NCBI GenBank assembly: GCA_032158295.1
Contig: CM063256.1
Coordinates: 14,802,953 to 14,866,952 of the forward strand
DNA: 64,000 nucleotides
Direction of reading: 5' to 3'
Source: Pycnopodia helianthoides
Taxonomy: Eukaryota; Echinodermata; Asteroidea; Forcipulatida; Asteriidae
Made by a program: the position numbers and the translations under genes. The first letter of the stretch is position 1, and every line of letters starts with the position of its first letter. Below, in pieces: positions 1-10,905 of this stretch. The notes under the pieces are model-generated. The model saw nothing but the letters and a program-made list of their open reading frames with translations. It was not told the origin of the DNA and made no database searches.

Positions 1-103
1 GGTGGAAGTCCAAGCCTGGCAGGGTGGCTTTCCTTATAGAAGCATCCGATGAATGACACTGCACAAAATGATTTCGAACTACCAAAAAGTAAACTTCACT
101 TAC

Positions 104-376
104 CCCATTGTTGTTGTTAGCAAGTCGCATATTTCTCAGCTGATTCAGATAAGTCGTTGTTATCGGTAGATTGTAATCGATGTTGTTACTCTCCTCGTCT
201 GCCCCACTCCCAGAGCAGCCGTTGTTATTCTGGGGCAGCTCCTCGGTGGTCACGTGGCCGTTCTCGTGAGGCGCGGCGAGATTCGGCGAGAGGTGCATTC
301 GCTTCTGACACTCATTGCAGTTCATGAGAAAACGAGTCACCGCCTCACGGGGCAAGAAGGCGTAGGTCTCGGCAAT
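104..376 (-). CDS. NOL4: NOL4 coding exon 3
   Basis: 91 open codons between acceptor gtgtag (377-382) and donor gtaagt (98-103), phase 0 at both ends; residues 137-227. It opens with IAETYAFLPREAVTRFLMNC, then NECQKRMHLSPN. The Cys-x-x-Cys in this block (NCNEC) and the CQKRMHL string are NOL4 hallmarks. After a less conserved Asn/Ser/Gly-rich linker comes IDYNLPITTTYLNQLRN, equivalent to the vertebrate IDYNMPIT segment, and then an Asn run before the donor. The exon is much richer in GC than its surroundings. Intron 3 starts at 103 and leaves the window. Confidence 0.9.
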
Positions 377-484
377 CTACACGGGATTTGGATGACAAAA
401 CAACAAGTTTCTCTTAGTCAAAATGTTTCTATGAAGAGGCGGGACGGAACATTATATTAAGCTCATTTCCTTTAGTTAGGACAC

Positions 485-875
485 TTAAAGGAACATTACA
501 GATTTGGTTTTTCTAACAAAAGAGTTGCTGGCAGTGTAAGCACTTTATGTAATCCACCATATACATAAACTGACAAACCTGTAGAAGTTTGAGATCGATC
601 GGCCATCTGGGTCACGAGAAAATAGTGAAAAACCGATTACACATTTACATGAAATCATACAGATTCAACAAATGAATAAAACGCTCACCGAGCGATAAAC
701 TCCAATCGGAAATTAGTTTATTCATTCTCATCAAATATGGCATTTCAGACAGAAATATTTCAAGGGATGTTTTCTACTATCATCATCATTAGACCGTGTA
801 AGTTTTATGTAAATCTGTGATCAAAAAGTATATTTTACAAGTTTTTTTCTTACCAATTCTGTAATGTTCCTTTAA
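485..875 (+). mobile_element. TTAA miniature element, family A copy 1
   Basis: 391 bp with TTAA at both edges and inverted ends TTAAAGGAACATTACAGAWT. No coding capacity: a non-autonomous DNA element. TTAA duplications are typical of the piggyBac superfamily, so mobilisation by such a transposase is the likely inference. The internal block TCACGAGAAAATAGTGAAAA is shared with family C. Lies in NOL4 intron 2. Confidence 0.85.
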
Positions 876-1706
876 AGGAAAGGCACGTCTTTGTGCTTCA
901 ACATTGTTTTTGTCTCAAATTTGTATTCTTTTGGTTCTCGTGAAACAAGCTTACGAAAGTTTTATCAAGTGGTTAGGTCTAGCGTATTGTTACCAAACCA
1001 ACATTGAAATGCTTCATAGCTATCTTGAACAAAACTAAATGTCCCTTGATTTCTGGCTATGACTCTATCCTACCATTTTTACAAAGTCTCTTGTTTTCGA
1101 AGCCAGGTACCATTATGTCTTCCCAAACGTTGTCATGTCATCGTTTTCACTGACAATTCGATGACTTTTTATCGACAGGCTCACAGTTTTTGTTTTGTCG
1201 CAAAGTCTCTTCAAAGAATGAGGGGTGCCAACGGCAACGCTTGGGAAAAGAATCGTTATATAGCGCATCTTTAAAAACATAACGATTGTTATAGCGGTCA
1301 AACGCTGTCTATGAGTGACAGGTGTCCGGCGTGATTTATCGTTTCAATAAAGCGACCACAAACCGCAGGGAGAGAGCGGCCCATGGAGCTATTTCCGTGC
1401 CGGTCATGAAAGTGTCTGTGCCCGTGATGATGCACCAGACCACGGCAAGGTGCAGAAGGTGCCCACCACTGACTTACATCGGAACCGAATGGTATTAGTC
1501 ATTGTTACGCCTATTTAAGAATTGTCTCCCACGTCTTTACCTATGGGGGTTTTCACTTCCACAATCATTTTGTTTTCTTTTAAGGATATAGTATTAACGC
1601 ACATTTGATACTTGAACAGGAAAACAATTCAAACTGTCCTTAGAGGAGACAAGCTTACAAATAGTCTCAAAGAGACAGTTTGGTGCTGGATGTGCTGCAT
1701 TGTGTA
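876..1706. other. NOL4 intron 2, no feature recognised
   Basis: Mostly unique AT-rich sequence. 1360-1490 is richer in GC, with open frames on both strands but no usable splice pair. Confidence 0.5.
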
Positions 1707-1858
1707 CCCCCCCCCCTTCCTCATATTATGTCTTCATTGTGTTCTGGGAATCTCAGGAATTCTTCAGAGGATTTTAGGAGAGGTACTTCTGTACAAGAGA
1801 AAAAGGGTGTTCTAAAGTGTGGGAACATTTAGGGGACACCCTCTGCCATCATATCGGG
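1707..1858 (+). mobile_element. Miniature element, copy of 54373-54565
   Basis: Shares 'gtgtcttcattgtg', 'aatctcaggaattctt' and a closing 'accctctgcc' with the reverse strand of 54373-54565. Left end eroded. Confidence 0.65.
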
Positions 1859-1871
1859 CATGGTATAGAAG

Positions 1872-2161
1872 GAGATGGTCCTGCACGTGGGGAAAGGGTT
1901 TTCAGATTTTGGGCTCCATCTCAACCAAGTCCACACTTTATGTAAGTCATGTAAAAAGTTAAAGCTTGCACGATAGTCTCAAGGAGATTGTCCTGGGGAA
2001 GAGGTTTAAGATTTTGAGCTCCATCTCAACTAAGTCCACACTTTATGTAAGTCATGTAAGTTTAAGCTTACAGGATAGTCTCAAGAAGATAGTCCTGCAC
2101 TTGGGGAAGAGGCTTAAGATTTTGAGCTCCATCTCAACAAAGCCCACACTTTTTGTAAGGT
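1872..2161 (+). repeat. Tandem repeat, about 98-bp unit, three copies
   Basis: Three successive units share 'agtctcaaggagat', 'ggggaagaggyttaagattt' and 'gagctccatctcaac'. The first is the most diverged. In NOL4 intron 2. Confidence 0.8.
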
Positions 2162-2410
2162 ATGTGCCTCTCTCCCAACAGCTTACAGGTTCTTTTTGAA
2201 GGGGTGGGGGAAAGTCGAGTCTTCTGACATCCCTCACCTCCGCTGTTCCATTTGGAGTAAGTTGAACCACCCTTAAACATATCAAATATCCCCCAACGGA
2301 AATGTACATGAGCATTCAATGTACGATGTTTATATCGTGTAATGTACATCACATGTGTTCATCTACGGGTTGTCCGAACTCATGTTAGGCAAAATAATAT
2401 TAAAAAAAAA

Positions 2411-2724
2411 AAACATGTTTAGCGTCCTGCTTTTTTTGGAAAAAAAGAAGGAGGAGGGTTTATTATTTGTTTTTTATATTTTTATTTTAAAGGCCGCCGA
2501 CACATTTTTCAAGACAACCGGTCGGGCTATTTTTCGAAATGGTTGCCCGCTTTTTTCGGTGTTTTTTTCGGTGTGCTTGAGTCTAAAAATACGATCTTTA
2601 TTTAAAAAAAAAATCTTTCGTCAGACATCTTTAAAATTTATCCTTTTTTTCGCAAAAAAAGGAAAGAGAACAAAAAAGGAGGCGGCCCCTAAAAAGGAAG
2701 CGGGCGGGGACGCTAAACATGTTT
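2411..2724. mobile_element. Foldback element with AAACATGTTTAGCGTCC ends
   Basis: Inverted ends AAACATGTTTAGCGTCC / GGACGCTAAACATGTTT, flanked by A runs. Interior is dominated by T, A and short GC boxes. In NOL4 intron 2, 250 bp from exon 2. Confidence 0.72.
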
Positions 2725-2979
2725 AAAAAAAAAGTTATTTGGCCTTATAATAACTGTGATTAATACAATGAATATTTCATTGTGAATTGAGCAATGACAT
2801 CAGCAGATTGTTTCAACAACCTCTTCCCTATCCACGTACTAGTGCAGGAGAAAGATTCCTGTCTGCACATTGTGGCGTCAGTACAACTTATAATAGCCGA
2901 GCCCCTGTCCCTGTTATCGGTTTTGACAGTAAGCAATTTGCCACGAGTAATGCGACACCAAGAATCCTGGCGTACTCAC

Positions 2980-3120
2980 CGCCCGGTATGTCCTCTTCTG
3001 TCCGGCGTGCTTACCACTACGCCCATCGGTGCCCACGTGCACGTCATGGATAATATCGAAAAAGTCCTCAACCACTGCTACTCTTTTGAACCCACGGTCG
3101 ACGATGGTGCCGTCCGAGTC
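2980..3120 (-). CDS. NOL4: NOL4 coding exon 2
   Basis: 47 codons, phase 0 at both ends, bounded by acceptor ctttgcag and donor gtgagt. It encodes residues 90-136. The block RVAVVEDFFDIIHDVHVGTD is almost the vertebrate sequence, followed by GKHAGQKRTYRA, another family signature. The joined order exon 1 VPVKTT, then DSDGTIVDRGFKRVAVVEDFF, then KHAGQKRTY matches NOL4 without gaps. The exon lies about 60 bp from a foldback element with telomere-like repeats at 3179-3497, which sits in intron 1 just before this acceptor. Confidence 0.92.
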
Positions 3121-3178
3121 CTGCAAAGAAAAAAACAGATAAAATGCAGAAGTGTACTCCTCAAAAGCATTGCCGAGC

Positions 3179-3497
3179 TATAACGAGGCATACAACCAAA
3201 TAATACGTATGAAGCTAAACCACGAACCACAACCATGCACGTTCTATGGTAGCTGCCACTGGTTCCCTGTTTCTCAGCTGGTAACCCTAACTTTTTTCTT
3301 TTTTAACCCAACCCCTAACCCTAACCCTATCCCAACCCCTTATCCCCCTACCCCTACCCTACCCCTACCCCTACCCCTACCCCTACCCCACCCTTTACCC
3401 CTACCCCACCCTTTACCCCTACAGCTGCCATAGAACGTGGGTGGGTGTGTATTCGTGGTTTAGCTTCATATGTCTATTTGGTTATATCTCGCTATAA
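3179..3497. mobile_element. Foldback element with telomere-like core
   Basis: Inverted arms of about 75-80 bp (3179-3258 and 3422-3497; 'aagctaaaccacgaa', 'cacgttctatggtagctg') enclose 3305-3423, a run of CCCTAA/CCCCTA/CCCTAC variants. It lies 60 bp upstream of NOL4 exon 2 in transcript direction. Confidence 0.75.
3305..3423. repeat. Degenerate telomere-like tandem repeat
   Basis: Starts with canonical CCCTAA units ('cctaaccctaaccctat') and grades into CCCCTA units and a duplicated 'ccaccctttacccct' block. Interstitial, inside the foldback arms at 3179-3497. Confidence 0.8.
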
Positions 3498-5168
3498 CAG
3501 TCAGCTGTCAGACTGATTGGGTCCATAATAATATATACACTATGGCATGCATGTTTTGATATTAAGCAAAGTTTTAACTTTAGCACGCCATCATGTTAAA
3601 AGACGAAATCTATGCACTCCCCCCAAAAAAGTTATTTTAGTTTCAGAACATCAGGAAGACTTGCTTGCGTTCAACTGATTATCTAGCGCCCTCTCACGGC
3701 CCTAGAACTTAATCAATCGAAGGCAAATTAATCGTGGGACGCAGAACGTGCACAACAACCACGACGGATAACCTACACTTACAAACTCCGCAATAACAAA
3801 ATGGCAAAGGTTGACATGCAGGTATTAAGGCCATTGACTAAACTAAGACATAAATAAATTCAGACACAACAAATAACAAGACAAAATGTGGCACCGTGCT
3901 TGAAGCTGATTTTTTGTGTGTTATCAAGCATCGAACGGTGAGGAAGCAAAACCAATTCATCTGGTAACATCACTTCATTTAAAAAATACCCTTCTGCAGC
4001 GCTACCGACTTGTCTTCTCCTGCCTCCCTAACCCGTACAACCGCAGTCCCGGGCACGGGCGAACCGTAAGTATTTCCCCCCACTATTATTTCCACTCCTC
4101 GGTCGGTCGTCGCCGGCCAAAGAAAAATTTCTCCCCCGCTCGCTGATAAATTTTGACGACAATGGAGTCACCTCAGTGGAAGGAATTCGGTAAATAAGGC
4201 AGGCTTGGCTGCCATTGTTAACAGGACCGTTGCCTACGCTACCCCTGTCGCTACCTAATTCCCTTGGCCTACACGTACCGTACCTTGACATGTCACTGTC
4301 ACAGTCCAAATTTGTTTTTTCATAAAGACTTTCCAATTAGACGCGCATCAACAGTAAAACCATCTCCTTTACGCGACGTACCGATAATGACCAAAAACCA
4401 GCGCTGGTTTCTATTGGAAGTGTTTGCCTTTACCAGCGCGGCCGGGATGCCTTTGAATTTAAGGCATGGTATATAAAATTTTAAAATATTGGAATTGTGG
4501 TCTACGGGGACCGGTGAGGATAAGACTTGGGCTCTATAGATAACAAAGAACCAACTTTAAGCTCCTGAAAGCTCATATACCAAAATCCAGAAACGTTTTA
4601 GGGAAAATTGTCCGCGTATTTCGTGGGTTGGTTGTTTCGTTTTTATTGGGGGCTTGTTTGTTCGGTTGTTCAGCGTTGACTGCCAGCGTATGATGTTTAT
4701 GTATGATGTCAGCGTGCCGCGTTTTTGTAGCTTGGTTGATGGGCAGTCTGGTGTTTATCGTCTGCCAATGGTTCTCCATGGCAACGACTACCATTTGAAA
4801 AGAAGAGTTCTATTGACGCGCATTTGACGACGTTTATCTTGTTATTATCCGCGTGTGCCTGCCATCACATTCTCTAAGGAAAAGAGTGTTTGCAAAGATT
4901 ATGTCGATAGTTCCTGACCAAAAGACAGTGACGTCAGTGATTGTTTGCTGCTACTTATCGATTACTTTCAACCCATTCATTACAACTAACAAGTATTTTC
5001 AACTATTCGAATAGTCGAACTTTTTGCAACCCCCAAATCACACTGTCCTTTCGCATCGAGGAAAGTCTCTCTGGAAGGCTCCGAACATTATTGAAAGATA
5101 ATTGATGCCGTGTGAAACAGGTACTTGCCGGTACCTTCAACACGTGATTCTGCAGTAATGACGAAACC
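3498..5168. other. NOL4 intron 1, mostly unique sequence
   Basis: No gene or repeat copy recognised. 4020-4150 and 4370-4460 have more CG dinucleotides than their surroundings. Confidence 0.5.
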
Positions 5169-5359
5169 AGACTATAGACCTTTATCATGCTGCCGCCATG
5201 TTGGTCCTGTTCCTTGTATCCAATAACAGTAATGGATGCTAATAGTCATCGTATAAAAAAAGGAACCAGACTATTTTGCCCTTCCAACCTCGGTTTGGTT
5301 ACATTGATCTGAGTGGGGGGAAATCAAGATGGCCGCACCATGATACAGGTCTATAGACT
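5169..5359. mobile_element. Inverted-repeat element, about 33-bp ends
   Basis: Left 'agactatagacctttatcat' and right 'atgatacaggtctatagact' are imperfect inverse copies over about 33 bp, including the 'gccgccat' block. Confidence 0.65.
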
Positions 5360-6412
5360 TTATGTATCGACGTCATCAAGCCCCCCCCCCCCACCTCAGA
5401 GGTAAAAATGATGATGAACCAATAGAGTACGCGCAACGCAGAGGATGGGCCAATGAGCAACCTTCTTTTGACCTCTAGTCGAGGGCGCCCCACTCAATGA
5501 CGTTGTTTGCGTAAGGTCTACACCAGATATACTTTCGCTAAATCTATAACAGTACTACAAAGAAGTTTAAGAATAATAATAAATTAGGTCTCAATTGCCA
5601 CAATGCGCTGTCCGAGAATGATATAATTATATCCCTCCCCAGTATGATTCCGTTTACAATAGAGAAATAACACCTCGACAACAATGTCATCTTACGAACT
5701 ACAAACAGCGAGAGGAACAATGTCAGTTCCTCTCGAGGAAATCCGAAAGGAGGGCAGACGATCTCTCGTATTTCCATTATCATGGTTTTTCCTGCCAACA
5801 TTTATACTCGCGACATTGTGTGCACTGGTTTTTGTTTTATAGGTCGAGAGTCTGTGTACTGTGAACTGTATACCACAAGCTCATGACATCATTTCTTCCT
5901 TGCTCCATGGTCTGTCTTTGTCATTCCAAACATACAAAACTGGAAACGGGTAAAACAAAAAAACGAGCCTCAAAAAGGCAGACATGTTTGCTTAAAAATC
6001 TCCCCGCATTGTCACGAGGTGGGTCATACTGTACTGTGTCTTTTCCCCTTTGTGGCAGGCAGAGAGAAAGGGAGAAAGAGAGAGAGAGGGCGGGGGGAGA
6101 GGGGGGGGGGGTGACTATACAAGATATAGCCGATTGTAAATTCGGCAGGGGGCACCAGCAGTCTTGAGACATGGCTTAATCTTGGAGAAAATTCGATTCG
6201 AATCGAATCTCCTCTCTCCTGCCATGCAAGACGGGGAGCAGCAAGCATAAAAAAATGAGCAAGTACGGAGGCCTTTAAGACGAAACAAACTTCCGTGTAT
6301 ACGCTTTTTGTTGTTCAGAATAATTAAGCACATCTCTCAATGAAGTTGAGGTGAAAACAAGTTCGAAAGCTGCATGCACTTGGGGTCTACACTCTCAAAA
6401 CTACCGGGTCAC

Positions 6413-6642
6413 AATAGACCCTTCCCATGAAATATGTAAATTACATTAACGCATGCGTACAGACACTATTGGTTGGCAAACGCCATGGAGTTGTGCACTA
6501 GGCAGACGCACAAACGCGTGTGCGTCACGCCACCATCAGCAGTCCCATACATAAAGGAGCGATGTTCACTCATTTTGCCAACCAGTAGGGAGTGTGCGCA
6601 CGCGCGATGTTCAATTTACATATTTCATGGGAAGGGTCTATT
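6413..6642. mobile_element. Inverted-repeat element, 30-bp ends
   Basis: Perfect inverted ends beginning AATAGACCCTTCCCATGAAA; 230 bp; internal region GC-rich with cgcatgcg/cgcacgcgcg. Confidence 0.78.
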
Positions 6643-6786
6643 GACCCGGCTTCCGGGTCCCTGCAGGGGGCCTTACCCATTTCCGCGTCGTCAGACTGAC
6701 CAGGAAAGTGGTTTAAAAAAATGTGATCTTAACTCGGATTCTGCAACATTTTGTCCCATTTCTGGGTATTTTGACACAGATTCCTG

Positions 6787-6936
6787 GGGTTGATTTCACA
6801 AAGCACTAAGATTCATCTTAAGACGAGTTATCTGTATTACCATAGTGATTTGTATTGTTACATCACTCTTTGCTAAGCAACTGCGATGGATTTGCAGTTA
6901 CGATCAGTCTGAACTCTTTGTGAAATCGAGCCCTGG
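6787..6936. mobile_element. Family F hairpin element, intact copy
   Basis: Ends 'gatttcacaaagcactaag' and its inverse 'ctttgtgaaatcgag'. It provides the uninterrupted comparison for 45216-45743. Related pieces occur at 10694-10790 and 10808-10905. Confidence 0.7.
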
Positions 6937-6990
6937 TCCTACTGACCCCAAATGGGCTAGGCCCCACGGGACCCGGAACAATTCTGACCT

Positions 6991-7236
6991 GGGCCCAATT
7001 TCATAGAGCTGCTAAGCACGAAAATTTGCTTAGCATGAAATTTCTTCGTTGATAAAAAACAGGGTTACCAACCAAAATATTTCCACTTGATTTTCAGGAT
7101 AAGCAAACAGCAGCTGAATACCAGTAACAAGCAATATGCAACACATGGAAATGTGGTTGGTAACCCTGTTTTTATCACGAAAGAAATTTCATGCTAAGCA
7201 AATTGTTGTGCTTACCAGCTCTATGGAATTGGGCCC
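6991..7236. mobile_element. GGGCCC-type hairpin MITE, family E copy 1
   Basis: 246 bp with inverted ends GGGCCCAATTTCATAGAGCT and a long palindromic body (aagcaaattt / catgctaagc). A widespread non-autonomous element type in marine invertebrates. Confidence 0.85.
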
Positions 7237-8438
7237 TGCAGGTTACTTTAGAGAGTAAGGGTTTAAAATAAAACTTAGTGGCTACTCAGAAATTACATGT
7301 TGTAACCTCTTGAGGGTGTAGGTACAGTCACTGGAACCAGACGGTTGACAAAACCAGGCATGCCGTACTCACACAGATACATATATTTGCCATGCTTACA
7401 CCATCTTGTTTCCTTATAATTCTAAAATAATAGACAGGTTCTCATTATGCCCGAACGAGGTCAGATTATCTTAGCCCTTCCAGCCTCGGTATGGTTACAT
7501 TGTTTGAATGGTGAGAGAGAGAAAAAAAGATGACAGAAAAGAGACGAGGGCCTGGTTTGGGCTTCGTGTGGACGAAGTTAGACCGCTGCATGATGGGGAC
7601 CACGTCTTTTCTCACAATATTGCTACTGATATCAGGTTGAGTCTACGTTAACATCGACTCAATTACACGGCCGACTGCCGACGATTACAGCCAGTTCTCC
7701 CCGACTTTCTCTGCCCGGTGAGGCCGAAGCTACGGGAGAACAATTCTCAATAAAATGGTGGTGCAGATGACGGGCGATCATCTAGGTGTAACAAAGCTGC
7801 CTTTAAATTATAACGTGAGGAAAGGGCGATTATATTACGTGTTAATTGAGTTGTGACAAATACATCCAGAAAGATTAAATTGTCTCGAAATCACAAATTT
7901 TATGAGACGCGGGGATCGATGCTGGCCCTGGTCTGTTGAGATATATAACTCTCCTAATCAGCACCTTTGTATTTGTACCTTGTGTTCTATAGCAACAATG
8001 CATCATGATTCTCACTGTATGTTGAAAAGATGCCAGACTATGTCTCTGCATGCAACCTCAATTTGGTTATATTTGAATTTGGGGAAAAGTCTAGCTGGTT
8101 GTACTATGGATGTCTATCCGAGTACCAGGAGCTCTATGTGCGGAGAATGCCGGTCAGAGGTGAGGCAATATTTTCAAGAAACAGAGGAAATTACAAACAT
8201 TTGTTGCTTTTTGGCCTCCGGACGTGCAGGTGAAACGACAAGAACCTTTTAATGAATAATTCGAAAAAAAATATCACTGAACGGGAACTATTTAGTCAAA
8301 ACTAAATCACAGAACTAACAATGAAATACTTTGAAATGATAGAATTAAGACTCGATGCAGGGGGGGGGGGTGGAAGTAAGGTCTGATGTGACATCACGTG
8401 GTTTCCGTTTTGAGAAATGATTGGCTCTGAGGATATAA

Positions 8439-8537
8439 CGGCTACGGCTGTTGCTAAGGGTGTTGCTGTGGGCATCCGATGCTTCAACGCATGTTCACAT
8501 TGACAACCAAGCCGCATACGGTAATTCGGACACGGCT
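8439..8537. mobile_element. Fragment related to 58564-58702
   Basis: Contains 'ggctacggctgttgctaagg' and 'ttcggacacggct'; left end missing. Confidence 0.5.
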
Positions 8538-9034
8538 AATAACAATATCTGATCATATAGATAAACAATATTCTCATGTTATATTTTCTGCAATGTCCTT
8601 CAGGCGATTTAACCTACGTCATCGGAAAGAGGGCCTTACTATCGCCCCTCCCCGTATCGCTATGGTCTTAGTGAATAGGCACGACAAATAAAAAACAAGA
8701 TGGCGAACCATAATGTCACCGTAAATCTGTTTGCCGAGTGACTCCTTTAGCGGATTTGTCATGACATTGGTCTTCACGTTAATAGTACTCAATAATGTTA
8801 ACTTTACCGTCCACCTACAGGTTTTTTTCTCGAAACGACGGCTTTGGGCTTGGGCTCTGTCAGTTATTTAGAAAACGTGCGCTTTCCTCACGGGTCTTTA
8901 ACCAGGCGGGCGGATCCCAAGTCGGTGCCCAAGGCCGTGGTTTCAAAAAAAGGGCCATGTGGTTGCCTTTCCCGCCATTTTGGTTTCTCATCGGCGTGGG
9001 TCTTTTTTTTTTTCCTTCTGCCAGGAGTAAACTA

Positions 9035-9068
<34 letters not shown>

Positions 9069-9433
9069 AGTGTATGGAATTTCAACAACATACACTGCTC
9101 CATGCGTAACGCTTTGACGAGCGACGAGGATGCCGGTTGCTAAGTAACAGGACTATACCTCGTCCACTCTCTGGTACGGACCGATACCCCTATTGTGCTG
9201 AAACTAAACCACGCGAGAACGCCAAGTGGAGTGTGCATTTCTCTCCCCACACAGTCCCCGCGTGGGACACACGGTCGTTCATGATTAATTAATGAGGGTT
9301 TCGTTTGTTGGCATTGACTCTTTATAATTCATGGTATTTTCCTTCTTGATGAACGGATAGGTACACAAGATAATAGAAAGCATACAATGTTACAAATGAA
9401 AATAATAGAACTATCATACTGCATATGATTGTT

Positions 9434-9464
<31 letters not shown>
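9434..9464 (+). repeat. Poly-T run
   Basis: Uninterrupted T run of about 30; no element body recognised next to it. Confidence 0.9.
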
Positions 9465-9466
<2 letters not shown>

Positions 9467-9954
9467 AGTTCATGTGGCTGCCTGAAGGATAGTGGCTCAA
9501 TTTGGATTGGTGGAGAGAAGAAACAAAATTGAAATAATTGCCAGTAATGATAGTGATTTCGGAAATGATTAGTCCCAAAGAGGTGCGAGAACATCTGCTT
9601 GTCTACGCGGACATCTCTACCAAAGTTGTCCCTTAATTACGCGGGAGGTTCTTTGTGTTTTTCCCGCAGGACAAAACGTCCTAGTGTTGAGAGATGAACT
9701 CCACTTTTTTATTCGATTCAATGCATGGTGCGTTGCTACAGCGATGATGCAGTATTAATGACAGTGATTACGATCGTGACAATGATCACAACTGATTACT
9801 ATTATCATAATGATTATGACGGTTTTTTTACTGCAATCATTATAATAATCTGCAGACCTTCACAAAATAATCTCTGTATAGTAGAGTGTGCCCTGTCTTC
9901 AACAGCAAGAATAAACACCAACTCTCATTGCACCACCATATCATTTTGCTCTAC

Positions 9955-10181
9955 AGATAGGTTGCAGTATGACGTAAATCGGCCATCTTTATACGGGCAG
10001 TTTAGAACAAACAGTCGTGCGTTTCGTGTGAGAACGGCGTGCAACACGCGCGCATTTCACGAAACTCATTGCAGGATTGGTCAGTGAACAACGCGGCTGC
10101 GTTTAATAAGTTGAGCGTTTGACGCACCTGCAAGCCAAAATGCACTTTGCCCGTAAAGATGGCGTCTACTGGGAACTATCT
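9955..10181. mobile_element. Recent MITE copy 1 (AGATAG...CTATCT)
   Basis: 227 bp, nearly identical to 40195-40418. Imperfect inverted ends with 'ccatctttacgggca' repeated in inverse near the right edge ('tgcccgtaaagatgg'). Confidence 0.83.
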
Positions 10182-10693
10182 ACTGGCCTCGGTTTGGCGG
10201 CCTCGATATGGATGTTGGAAAACAAAGAGGCATCAACATCACGGGATTGTTCAACAGACTTGTGCACAAACAGACCCTAATACCAACCTTGACCGCACTG
10301 TAAGAATCGATTTGCAATATCAACATTCTACCAGTGCACCGAGTTGATTGGCGATATCAATAAATGTCTACCTATTTCCCCCCCCCCCTAAGTCCTTGCA
10401 ATAAACATGAAGTACCACCCTCATCATGGGCCCATACGTCAAATAATGACATTATATGATTTTATGGATCACGATGACCATGTGACGATAATGACGAACC
10501 CCCCCCCTCATGATGCATGATGGTCATTTTTATTTGAAAATGGCGATGGTTGCTACAAAGAGCAACATGTTGAAGCGCTGGTTATCGTGCTAACAAAAAT
10601 CACAATAGATCTTTAATAATAATATTTCAAGGTACCACATGGTTCAGCTCCACCCTACAAAACAAGACCTGATGACGCACCGTATGACAAACC

Positions 10694-10905
10694 AGGGTCG
10701 ATTTCACAAAACTCTTCCCAACTTATGACTAGTCCTAGGCAATGCTAAGAGATAGGAAGAGTTAGGAAGAGTTTGGTGAAATCGACCCCCAGGCCCCCTC
10801 CCCCACAAAAGAACTAAAGATTGATTTTAACTGTGTATCAATCTTAAGCAAAGTGTATGTCACAATACAAATCACTACGGTAATATTGACATCTCATCTT
10901 GAGGT
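10694..10905. mobile_element. Two family F-related hairpin fragments
   Basis: 10694-10790 is a short palindrome (gatttcacaaaactcttcc ... ggaagagtttggtgaaatc). 10808-10905 matches the inner part of family F (caatcttaagcaaagtg ... gacatctcatctt). Confidence 0.55.

Larger units (their letters stand above)
6399..7258. mobile_element. Composite nest of palindromic elements
   Basis: An outer GGGTCA-rich element appears to start at 'actctcaaaactaccgggtc' and to end near 'actttagagagt'. Inside it are an inverted-repeat element (6413-6642), the family F copy (6787-6936) and the family E copy (6991-7236). Confidence 0.5.
7259..9954. other. NOL4 intron 1, mostly unique sequence
   Basis: Holds the fragment at 8439-8537, a TC tract, a poly-T run and a moderately GC-rich stretch at 8850-9000. 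7470-7505 resembles 5278-5310 ('cccttccarcctcggtwtgg'). No exon recognised. Confidence 0.5.

Noticed and set aside
1360..1495. GC-rich possible exon in NOL4 intron 2
   Set aside because: The hydrophobic minus-strand frame ends in a stop with no donor, and NOL4 exons 2 and 3 join directly without it.
3305..3423. Chromosome-fusion scar or true telomere
   Set aside because: The repeat is degenerate, short and enclosed by inverted arms, which fits mobile-element cargo better.
3152..3433. 93-codon Pro-rich open frame
   Set aside because: A translation of the telomere-like repeat.
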